A stretch of DNA of 64,000 nucleotides. It comes from Parus major (Eukaryota > Chordata > Aves > Passeriformes > Paridae). A program made the translations under genes and the position numbers. Positions 48,511-59,935 of this stretch are shown piece by piece. The notes beneath the pieces are model-generated. The model did no database searches. It worked only from the letters and a program-made list of their open reading frames with translations, and had not been told where the DNA came from. Each line of letters starts with the position of its first letter. Position 1 is the stretch's first letter. Where the stretch lies: positions 4,334,896 through 4,398,895 of the forward strand of contig NC_031769.1 of assembly GCF_001522545.3 (NCBI RefSeq), read 5' to 3'.

Positions 48511-51500
48511 ACAAGACTGACGTGCTGTGAGGGGTCTCTGCCAGGCTAATCTGGGCTGGGTGACACTCAGGGCATGTTGTACCTCTTCCCCATTTGGACT
48601 CTGATTCCTCTGTGGTTTTGGGGATTAGCAGGAGTTTGATGAATGACTTAGAAATAAAACTAAAGCAAAACCAACCCAAGAGGTTTTATTGCTTAAAAAG
48701 ATTTATTGGAGGGAACTTCAAGGCTTTCTTTTTCAGGTGGTGCTGCGTATGGCAGGCTGACAAATGAATCATGCTGATTAACTGTTACAAGGTCTCTCTG
48801 TCTTTCTCCCTATTTTTATCTCTGAGCTTATCTTCTGTTCACGATTAGCTGTTGTGTAACTGAATATTTTAGTTAGTCCAGGTGAAATAATACACTGCTC
48901 AAATATAACCAGATTCTCCTATTGCAGCACAATAAATGTGATACTGTCCTGGTTTTTTGTAAAAACAAAAAAAGCCTGGGAAGTGGTTTAGAGTTGCATG
49001 CACTTGAACTATTGGCATGGCAGCAATCCAGCTATTAGTTTGTTTGCTGCTCTACTTCTTACAGGGTGAGAGAAGCAGCAACATGTTTTATATGCTGAGT
49101 TAGATCAGCCTGTGCTGCCATACACAATGTCAGGGGGTTTTTGATGTCTTTACAAAATCAGAATGTGGGCAGCAGGGTGCTGGGACAGCTGTTTAAATGT
49201 GGCTTTGAAGAGACCTTGGAAACAATATTTTTGTTGTGCTTTTATGCCAGATAGGTTCAGTTTTTTGTTTTGTTTTTATTTTTTGGGTTATTTTTTGAAC
49301 CTTAGGGTGGTTTTGACAGGGAAGCAAAGCTTAATTCTTTGCCTTTTTATCCATACTAAGAGTAAATAACTTCTGAAAAATGAGTATCTATTTTTCTGTC
49401 TCTCTGCACATACACATCACCAATTCTTGCATGTGGCATTTTGCAGGAGCTCACCTCCAGTAGCAAGTTTTTGATTTAAGATCAAGGAGCTGATGGATAT
49501 ATTTTGGCAGAACTTGACTGTCCTACAGAATTCAAGCTTAATTTTCATGTAGCTGATTAATGCATTGATAGCCATGCTGGCAGGTATTGTGGTTCAACTG
49601 GATTCCAGTATGCCCCTGAAATGCTGTACTTTCATGTTTCTGTAGGAATACTGTGGGAGAACTTCAAGCCCTCCTCTCTACAGTGCTGTGATCTTGCTTT
49701 GGGGAATGTGTTTTGGAAGTGAACTTTGGTAGGGGAGGATTGAGGAATGGATAATATGATGTGGAGCCTTTCCACCTCTAATTGGCAGTTTGATTTTAAA
49801 TCAGGACACCAGTAATTTGAAAGCTGGCTATTGTTTAGCTGTGGGAAATGCAATTTTTTATTCAGAAGTATACTTTGGTCTCTTCTCTCTTGTAGTATAG
49901 GATGGGTAGAAATAACCTTTAGAGCTGGTAGTTAATAGACATTCTAGAGCTTTAATTTGTAAACAGTTCAGAAGCCAGAAGAACAGAAACGTTATTCTTG
50001 TGTGTCTCAGTAGGAAGGAGGACAAGAGGCTGCTCTAGATTGTACTGGGTGATTTGTTCCCCAAATGGACACCTTGCTGTGCAGTGTCAAGGGCCCAAGG
50101 ACCACTGAGTCCCCACTCTGTACAGTCAGACAGGGGTGTATTGTGGTGGTTAGCCAAACCAACATGTTTTCCTGGTGGTTGTTTCTTCCACTGCATCATC
50201 CAGAAATTCATTGTTTAAAAAAAAAAAAAGAAAATTCCCTGTGGTTGCAGGGGGATAATACAAACCAGATGTAAATCCCAAATCTGCAGACAGCCAGAAA
50301 CAATAACTCCTATGGAAACAGTTTTCCTCAAAGTGGATAAAGACAGTGTTTGCTCTGAAGTCTAAAAACCTGGGATTTCAACCTCTGATGGTAAATATCC
50401 TTGCTGCTGAAATCGCAGGGGTGCTGGGGCCCCTGCAATGGCTGCAGGTAATGCCACAGCTCCTGGGAACTCCCTGCAGTGCAAGGGTGCAGGTGGGCTC
50501 CAGGGTGATGCCTGAAGCTGTGGCTGCTGCAACCAGGTGTTTGTCCCCCTGTCATTTCCCTTGCACCCAGGAGCTACCTCTGACCTTTGTCACTGGGTGT
50601 CCTGCAGTTACTTACTCAAAGTAACTTTGGCTTTCCTTTGGACTAAACCAAACCATTTGGTAGAATTACACTGGCCTTTTATAAAAGGGTTTTTTAAAAA
50701 GGTTTTTCTCTCTGCTTTGCAACATGGACATGAGAGGCAGGAAAAATATGATGAAGAGTGGAAAATAGAGGTTGGGTGATCTCATAAAGGTTCAACAGCG
50801 GTGACAGGTTTTGGTCAGTGATCCGTGATGGAATTGTACACTCAAATAATGGTGATTTCTTGCAATTCTCAAATTGTCAGGAGTATTTGAATTTGATTTG
50901 TTTCCAGGGGGAATAATCATTCACTGTCTGCAGCATTAAATGTATTAAGTGACAATGTAACAGTTTCTTTGCTTGTAGTCTGAAGACACTGAGCACCTTT
51001 CACACGTGTACAGCACTGTTTGTGACATCTTTCTCATGTCACTGCCTTTATCTGGTGTAGATTGCTGAGACTAGGTCACCCAATACAGGCTCCTGCAGCA
51101 CCTCTCCAGCAGCAAAGTAATTGTTTAAATTGTCTTCTTCATCTGTCCTACTGTGATGATACATGATGTGAATATAACTCACTTCAAGAAGATGGGTTTG
51201 AATATTGTTCCCTGTTTTGGTGCACCAGAATTTCTGGCCTTCATAGATCCTAAAAGCTGCTTATGTAGAGGTGCTTTAAGTATTTATTCAGACCACTGCA
51301 GTCTTTTCATTCATGTCTTGTGCTAAAGCAGGAGAAAAATTTGTGTGGTAACATATTAAACACACTTGAAATTTTTGCAAGGCTGCAACAGAAATTATTT
51401 TTTTATATTTACTACATTGAATTATATCTTGCCTTGTAGAGTTCTAATAAAGCTTTGATACTAAAAAGTAACATGAATACTTTCAAAAACAAAAGTGAGA

Positions 51501-54500
51501 CAAAATCCACACACATTTAGGCCAACAAAGAACTGCCACAGAGAAATCTGTCTCTTCATTGTAGCCTGGAAAGCATCACCAAGTGAGACTGGGAGTGCAG
51601 AGAGGACTTACTTCCATTGTACAGATTTTATAAATGCTTTCTCTATTTTATGGGAATAACTGGATGAAATAGAGATCTTTCTTCCTATGCTGGCCATGCT
51701 TAAAACTGTCATCTTAAAGATTTTGGAGAAGGAAGTCTTTCTGACAGGTTTCTTGTGAGCCCTGGCTGTCCTGACTTTCTCCTCCTGTGTCACGTTGCAG
51801 ACATGGCTGAGCAGGAGCTGTGGGTGGCTTTGTAGATAGGGACAGCTCTTGGCTGCATGGGGAATACCTTGGACCTTGTGTGTACAGAGATAGACTTACT
51901 GCTTCTCCACAACAGGATGCATGCTGCCTTTGGCAAATGGAGACCTTTTTGAGCCCCCCTATGACAATTTTTTGTGGCCTAATTTGGTCCAAATTGGTTC
52001 TGTATTTGCCAGAATGACCTTTAATCTTTCAATTTATGGCAGGGAGCTGTGTGAATCACTGACATCCCTGTTCCTTCTGCTACCTGATGCAGCTTGTATT
52101 CAAACTGGGATAGTGTACATGTGGTTATTTTTTGGAAATTTCTATTTCTGAGTGCACTAGGAACATATTCTGACATACAGGAGATCCTGCAGCATGGTGG
52201 TGTCACTGGTATTGCCATGTGAAGCAAACCCACCTTCTTTCACATGAAAGAATTTGACATGAAATACTCAAATATGAAAATAAGAGCATGTTAGAAGACC
52301 ACATTATAACTTGACTGTTACCCTCTGTTACCAATGACTAAGGCAGGGTGTCCCAAAAATATCTGGGCCTCCAGGGGTAGGAAGAGACCTTGTGACTCCA
52401 CAGCTCACTCTGTGTGTTGCCTTTCATGCAGCAGCTGTTAAAGGGTCTTTGTGCCTTGTCCCCACTGCAGTCCTTGGGAAGTAGGATCAGGAAATGGACT
52501 GGCTGAATAGATGAATTTGTGGAAGAAATCCTGTTACATTTTTAGCTGCTGTTCAGTGTGTGGAAGCTTGATTTTAAAGCTTTTCTGGGCAGAGCCCTTT
52601 CCTTGTACAAGAAAAAAAAATGGAAGTTCTGACAGAATAGGGGAAGCTTTGAAAGTGGTGTATGAAGTCAGAGATGGAGCTTCTCTCTCTCAATAACTGC
52701 TGAAGATTGTCAGAAGCGTGGACTGTTTGGCAAATCCTCCTTGCCATGAGCTGATGTTACTGCAGTGATGTACTTTGGGGTGAATGTGTGAAGCAAAAGG
52801 CTGTGAGTATTGGTATGGTTAGATCATCTCCACGTTGGGAGGCAGGCCTAGGTGCAGTGCTTGTAGCACTGTTTTCTGGCTGAAGGAGCTGATGTGTCTG
52901 AAAGCTGGTTTTTAAGGGTTTGGATTCAGCTGGTGCAGCTTGCCCCACATTGATGTGCAAGTTGAGGTTATTGAGTGCTGCTTGCTGGAGGCTTGGCCAT
53001 GGATGGAAGGTGGAGTCCAAGGCAGGCAGGATCTGTCCTTGAACCATACCCCCCTTTAATCCTCTGTTAGGCTCAAACCATATGGGAAGAGAAGGAATTA
53101 ATGAGAGCACCAAACCATCAGAGACAAAGTTGGCACAGGAATGAGAAGTGTGAGCTGGACGTAATTTGCCGAGATAAAGGAAAATTGCAGGCGCTGCGAT
53201 AACGGTGGCTGTGTGACAGACAGGGACACAGTGAGGGATGTGACACTGCTGCCTGTCTCACTTCATAATAGAGGCTTGCACCGAGTTAGTCCAAGGTCTG
53301 CAACTCTTTCTCTACTGCCTCAGCATCTTCCCAGCCCCTGGAGCTATTCAGACAACCAAGATGACAGTGAATTTCAGGCAGATCTCCTGCAGCTTCCTTT
53401 AGTGAGTCGTTCCTTGTCTGAACTGCCAGAGCGACTTGACCTAAAAGAAATCAAATTTGAGTCATGGTTTCTTGGTCCCTAAACCCTCTACTTAAAGCAG
53501 CAGTCCAGTTCTGCAGCAGTGGAGGGCAGAAAATCAAGAAGGGGTTGAAGCTAGAAGTGGAGCCTCTGGAAGATATTTTATGTTTTTACAGTGAAGTGCA
53601 ATTTCTCATGCAGTCCTTACTGGGATTTCTGTTTGCCTGTGCCAGGCAACAGGATGGAGTTATCTCTCTCCCCCAAGAGGTCTTCAGTCAGAGTGATTAC
53701 CCTGGATCTTACAGATGGGGCAGGGAGAAAACAAGTACTTGCTGTACCCTTAAAGCTCTCTGTGATGGAAGCTGACAGTCCTTTCCAGTGGGCTTTGTCT
53801 TCACATGGCTTTTTGCAAAGCCACAGTCTCTGTCAGTCACTTCTGCTTCTCAAAGCCTTGCTTCAGACTGCTTAAAAAAAACCAAACAAAAAACTTTTAA
53901 AGTTCCTGGTGACATTGGATTAATCATCTGACTTTCTCCAGCCATTAAAACAATAATTCAAAAGCCTTTAATTATTCCCACCTATGTACCCCCCATGAAG
54001 GTGTAGCTTCAAAAATGCTTCCACCGTTTTGAGTCTTGGAGTTAATTATGAGTAGCCTTGTGCTGCTGGCTCAGCTCCTGTGCCAAGGCCGTGGTCTTTT
54101 ACCACAGCTCAGCAGCTGCCAGAGCCGCATGGAGAAGAGGGAAGCAGCAGTTGCTGTGCTTCCCTGATCCTGGGCAATAAAGCATGTCACTGGGCTGGTC
54201 CCCTGCTGGAATTTATGGCAGCCTGGCTGCTGCTGCTGGGCCTGGCTGCCAGTGGCCACGAGGACCTGCTGAGAGGGCTGTGGATGAGCAGGGATGAAGC
54301 AAGCTGTGGACTTGGCCCTCTCTTCCCTCCTCTTATGCTGGGCTCAGCAGGGAGTATGGAAACTGCTCTGCCAGCTCTCTGCCATTGGAAAACCTTCAAG
54401 CTCTGGGAGATGTTTCCGAGTCCAGCTCTGCAGTTCAGTACAGCACTGTAACCTGCAGTAATCACACCTCACCCAAGAGTTTGGGATTTTAGGTTCAACG

Positions 54501-57500
54501 CTGTGGCATGAAAATGTTAGTGCACACAGCTTTTCTGAGCAGGAACAGGGACGTGCTGATGCATAGCACTTGCAATGCAATTGCCTTGAATGCCTTCTCC
54601 TATGGTGTACTGAACGTGCTGACATTTGATGGGGTAAAAATACTGATATGCTTGCACGCTCCAAGCCTGGTTTACATTTTGCAGCTCTAAAAGGTGAAGC
54701 TCTTGCCTGTCACCAGCTTTTTATATCTTGGCTTATAAGGCAAAGGGAAGAGGTGACACAGGTAACAGCATATTACTGAAAGGAGAGGAATGTTTGATGG
54801 TAGAGGGACAATAGCATCATTTGGTGTAAAATGTCACAGATTGCCTCATATTTAACACTATGTAGACATACTGTCCTGGAAGTATTTTACAAATTGCTCA
54901 GATCAATGTCAACTGCAGCAATTGGTTGCATTCAGCATAAATATTTTGAGTTATTCATTACCATTAAAAGAAAATAGTAATTGTTGCATCTTGCACCTTC
55001 TCTTTTTTTTTAAATGAAACTTGGCAGGACCAACTACTCCTTCCTCATGCCAAATTATGCACTATAGAGTTCAGTCCATGAAAATTTATTGTTGCAGTTG
55101 ATGTAAATTGCATCTAATGGGCAAATGACTCACGGCTGTGTTTAAAGCCAGCTTTGTGTTCTAAAGGCACATGCCAGCAGGTTGGAAGCTGAGGCAGAGT
55201 AAACAGGGCTTATCTGTTTCCCCTCTCCTGTGACAGTTTTCTTCTCACTGCTGGGCTGCTGAGCTCCTGGGATGACACTCTTAGCTCAGATCCCTTCTAT
55301 TGTGGCCCCACTGTGGGATTGAGGGCTACAGATGAGGGTGGATGTGATCATTTAGCAGGATTTTAAGGACTCTTTATAGTGGGAACAAACCACCAGGATA
55401 CAGTTCATGTAGTTTCACTGTGCCCCGCTGAAAAATTAATTGTGGGGAATGTGGGAACACGGCACTTAAAACTGGAGAGCATCATGTCATGGCCTTCCTG
55501 TGCTCCCAAATCTCCTGTAGCTGGAGCTCAGCTGTAATTTTGTTGTTGGGATGAGATTTGGTTGTGCAGCACCTCATACCCAGGGTCCAGCCCCAACCTG
55601 GAGGCATGAATGTGATGTAACTCTTGTCTGGTCAAACTGGGAAGCTAAACCAGTTTGGAATGCAGATGAAGAAGGGTTTCTGCCCTGCTGTGAAACCTTT
55701 CAAGGCTGATGTGGAGAATCCAGCTCTGCACTGGAGCGAGTCCAAACTACCCTTCCCACTCTGGTTGTGAAGTACAAGGTAAATAAAAACATAATTGTTA
55801 TTTTATGGTAAAGCTCTTGGAGGCTTTAGAAGAGAGGAAGGTAACAGCTGTGAAGCAGGAGTGGCCAGAACTATTGTACCATTTGTTAAGCTATTGACAA
55901 GAAAGTTTACTCCAGCCTTCTGTAACTTCATTTAAAATGTGATATAATTATTGTTTACACTAAAGCTGCTTCCTGTTTCCACTACAGCAATTATGCCAGA
56001 GGCCCACCATTTATTCTGAGTGTATCAGTTCAGGATATGGTCATTACCACATTAATGGGAAGTGCCTTCAAATTGTTACACTTGGCAATAACTATATCCT
56101 GGAGTAACAAACTTCTCACCATTCAGCTCACAAGTTTATAAGCATCTCTTGATGAAAATAAACAGGAAAGCATTGATTGTCTTTCCCCTGCTCCGTTGCT
56201 TCAAATGTACTTAATTTTAAATATGATTTTAGAGGAGAACCTGCTTCAAAGATGCTGCTACTGCACCAGTATATGCTAAAAGGAAGGGGTTTGTGCTCAT
56301 CCAGTGTTAAGGCTGCTCTGTGTTCACCTGAGGCTGTGCTGTTACACTGGGGTGGGAAATAGGAAAGCTGGAAATTGCTTCTATAGAACAATGACTTCTC
56401 AATGGAAACCGTGATTCCCCAAACATCTTGCTGCTCTATCAGTTTTGCTGCTCTGGGGTAGAGTGTGCCAGGCTGGCATGAGTGACCAGCCTTCACAGAG
56501 GGATGGTCACTGAGGAAGTGCCACATGAAGTGATGGTTTAATTCTGTAGTTTGACTTGGACATTTGGCAGCGGCTGTTTTGGCCTCCTGACTTATTTTAC
56601 TTTCTTGAACCAGCCTTCAGCCTTTTATTTCCAGTGAGAAAATATGTAAATATTAATTAATCCAAGCTGAAGTTAAAAAGAAAGCAGGCCTCCTGATTTG
56701 AGGGGGTTCAGGGCCTGGAGTCCTTTGGCCCATTTTTATTATGGGATTCAATCTGAGTGCTTGTTTTGCTGCTTCTTGCGTTCCAAGCCTGTCCAGCTTG
56801 CTCTGCTGTCGTAGGATGGTTTGGTGATAGGAAATGCCTGCTGGTTTCTGGCTGCTGTTTATATACCAGTGAAACCTGCCTGAGTTGTTTTGGATTGTGA
56901 AGTGTGTGATAGTTGAGACTTCATGCTTAGTTTTGCTTAAAATCTTCCCTGGCGCTTCCTTTATGGCTGAGTGTGGTCTGTTGTGGGGGCTTGGTGAGCC
57001 ACACGTGCAGTTCTGCCAGAGGGGAAGTTTGGAAAGGCTGCACAATACTGCATGGCCCAGCTTACTGGGGAAATGCTCCAGCATCCTGGGCTGCCTTGGA
57101 GTACAGATGGAAGAGGAAATTACTCTTACTCCAGTAAGAGAATTAATAACTTCGACAGACAACACTCATGCATGCTGTTCCTTTCCCCATAACCTGGAAC
57201 TGGCAGGAACTGTGCATCCTGGCTGTCACAGGAGAATCAGCTGTGGGTAAACATTTCCAGTAGGATTGGAGAGTTTCCTGAACACCCTGTATTCCCTCTG
57301 AATTAGTGCTGCTGTGCAGGGGGATTCCTGGAGGTGGCTGTGCCTGTGCCAAGCACATTTCACACCATGTGAGCAAGCTCCTTACCTAGGACAGAGCAGA
57401 CTTGGGTGCTGCGCTCTCGTGGCTCTGTGTGCTCCTGGGGCTGGATCCCAAAGGCATCTTCTACCTAAATTCTGGCAGGAGCTTTTCCATTCCTCCTTGT

Positions 57501-58893
57501 TATGGACCATGAGCAGTTTGTGGGAGTGCAGGTTTGTGTCTCTCTTGGCAATTAACTCAACAGCACCAATAATACTGGATTTGACCAAGAGATGCTAAGG
57601 GGGGTAGTGTAGCCACTACGTTTGTCATGACTTGAAATACCAGTGTGAAGGCTAAAGGTGCTGTCAGCTGCAGTTTGCTGTTCATCTTTAGTGGGACTGT
57701 CTTATGGACAGTTTTTGTTCTGCTGTGTGCTGGGGAAAAGCCTTGCCATGTCACTGTCCTAGATTGGATATTGGGAAGAGTCTGATAAATGCTAGTGCTG
57801 GACAGGATATGTTTAAAATTATCCTGGCCTGGAACTGGCAGTGGCCCAGCCTCCTCTTCAGAATAGCAAAGCCAGGAAGGAGGAGATTTCCAGGGCCTGA
57901 CTGGGGCTCTTTGGCCAGGCCATCACACCAGTTCTGTTCTCATGATGCACTAGGGAGGAGAGGAAAAAATAGCTTTGGAGTTCTTTCTGTATGTGAAAGG
58001 ATTTGGAATATTTGCCAAAGGCAGTGGAGGGAAAATCTGCTTGTTTTGGGTTTGTTTTCATCATTTTGCTCCTGTTCCACGTGGGTTTCTGGGCAGTGCA
58101 AGCTTAGCAGCCATGCTAATGAACAGGGGTGTCAACTATGAAGTGCTTCTCTTGGCTTGTCATGTGGAGCAGTCTGTGAAAATAAACTGGAAAACTTCAA
58201 AGTGTTTGCAGTGAAAGTAATGTTCCCCTCAAAGATGGAGAAGTGTTGCTGTTAACCTGGAAACCAGAGCTTTTGGCAAAAAGAGGATAGTACAAAACAT
58301 TCATAGCACATGCTGGATGTTCTTGTGTGTTTGTTTATTAAAAAAAAAAATTATAACAGGGAGATTTTTTTTCACTGACCAGGCTTAATAAGCCAAAAGC
58401 AAACAACGTTTTTCTGCTCTCTGGATTTTCATGAGTCTATGGGGCTAAATAGATTTCCTGAGGAAGCATGGACACTTCTCCAGGGCTGGCAAGCAGTGAG
58501 ATGTAGGGCTGGGGAGAACCAGATCAACTCACTGTCTCTTGAAGTCTATCCCCCTAAAGGGGTACATGAGTATCTGACCACTGCTAGGTTCACTATTCAC
58601 CTTTTTAACTAACTCTAAGGACCTGGGACAAAACATTTTCCTTGCATTTTTAAGGGCACCTTCTGCAAAGTTTTAGTTTTTCTTCTCAGTATGTAGTATC
58701 TAAGATATCAATCATACAAATCCTACTTAGTGCCTGTCTACTGAAGTTACAATTAAGTCCCTATTTCTGCATGATTTGAGGCAAGAAATACTAATATAAT
58801 AAAGTATAAGAAATAATAACCTTTAAATTTTTTTTGGTTGGTTGAAGTAAAGATTTAATGACTTCCTCTTATTGTTGCTTTATCTTTCTGCAG

Positions 58894-58949
58894 GGATGTG
58901 AAAGCAGGAAATATTCTTCTTGGAGAAGATGGCTCAGTGCAAATTGCAG
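58894..58949 (+). CDS. OXSR1: OXSR1 coding exon 5 (end of 145 to first base of 164)
   Basis: The 56-nt exon completes Arg145 and encodes DVKAGNILLGEDGSVQIA, then the first base of codon 164. Asp146 is the catalytic-loop aspartate (HRDVKAGN) and Asn151 the magnesium-binding asparagine. The next residue in the family is Asp164 of DFG. The first base (G) fits, and the rest must lie in exon 6, beyond the window. Numbering agrees with human OSR1, so exons 1-5 contain no net insertion or deletion. The acceptor is tttctgcag|gg and the donor gca g|gtaact, phase 1. Confidence 0.97.
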
Positions 58950-59777
58950 GTAACTTTCATGGTAGCTTTGAGTAAACTGTAGGCATAACTGCATATCCAA
59001 AGAAATAGTTTAATGATCAAGGATGAACCTGCATGAAAACATAAGCTTCAAAAAGCCCCACAGTACATAAAACAAACAAAAAACTCCAACAATAAACCAG
59101 CTACAAACCAAAATGAAAAGCCCTGACCCAGAGTTTATTATGTCTTATCTTAAAATACTGTTACTTGGAATAATGACAATCAGCAGATATAAATCATTTG
59201 ATTGTGAAGTCCTCAGAATCAATAGATCAGATAAAATTCTTGGCATAAGCTAGTCAGATTTTTACATCAGCAAGTTTATAGGCTTGGAAGTGGAGTGCAC
59301 AAACCTCACTGATTTATCATTGACGTGTGAGGTGGTTTTCCACAGGTCTCTGGTCCAGGGTGGACAGATCCATCAGAAGGAAATGAGCATATCTGATGGT
59401 AAAAGTCATTTAAGGAAAGATCAGCCAGTCAAACTGCTCACGTGGATGCTCCCTGCTCTGCTTCAGTTGAGCTGGATGGCAGAGAGGGTGTTTAAGTGGC
59501 TGCCCTGGCCCAGCCCAAACTAGGGTGAGCTGGAAGTCTTGGAAGCAGTCATGCAAAGAAAAACTGTTAAGACAGTTGCTTTAGCTAATACAGATGTGCC
59601 TGGAGATGTCTGCTGCAGTCACTGCTGACATGAGCTGCAGCAACAGAGCTGTGCTGGAAACAGCCCTGGGTGGGGATAGACCATGGGGAAAAGGGTATTG
59701 TGTGGAGTGCTTTGCCCCCATATCCTCTTCTGATATTTTCCTACAGACTTCACCCTTCTTTCCATAAATCAAGATTT

Positions 59778-59935
59778 ATGCCCCATCCCTGAAAACATTC
59801 AAGGTTGAATGGGGCTCTGAGCAACCTGTTCTGGTTGAAGGTGTTCCTGGCCATGGCAGAGGGTTGGACAAGATGACCATTAAAGGTCCCTTCCAACCCA
59901 AACTATTTTGTGTTTTTGATTATTATTATTATTGC
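59778..59935 (+). repeat. CR1 LINE 3'-terminal fragment, plus strand
   Basis: It follows the CR1 3' end in the sense direction: 'catccctgaaaacattcaagg', 'gaatggggctctgagcaacct', 'ggttgaaggtgttcctggcc', 'catggcagagggttgga', 'aaaggtcccttccaaccc'. The usual attctatg tail is replaced by a degraded end and an (att)5-like stretch at 59919-59932. It is the only convincing CR1 in sense with OXSR1 here. Confidence 0.9.

Larger units (their letters stand above)
45042..58893 (+). other. OXSR1: OXSR1 intron 4
   Basis: 13,852 bp, donor GTATTT, acceptor tttctgcAG, phase 2. Mostly AT-rich with no CR1 copy that I could recognise. Notable are homopolymer tracts (T at 45421-45434, A at 45481-45499, A at 50217-50229, A at 58340-58350), a short inverted repeat at 46601-46619, and a GC-richer block at 48150-48600. 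Open frames on the minus strand of up to about 170 codons (56653-57165) resemble no known protein. Confidence 0.92.

Noticed and set aside
56653..57165. 170-codon minus-strand open frame in intron 4
   Set aside because: Among the longest open frames outside the CpG island, but it has no recognisable domain and no bias towards coding composition. Several frames of 120-150 codons occur in the same introns on both strands, so this is near background.
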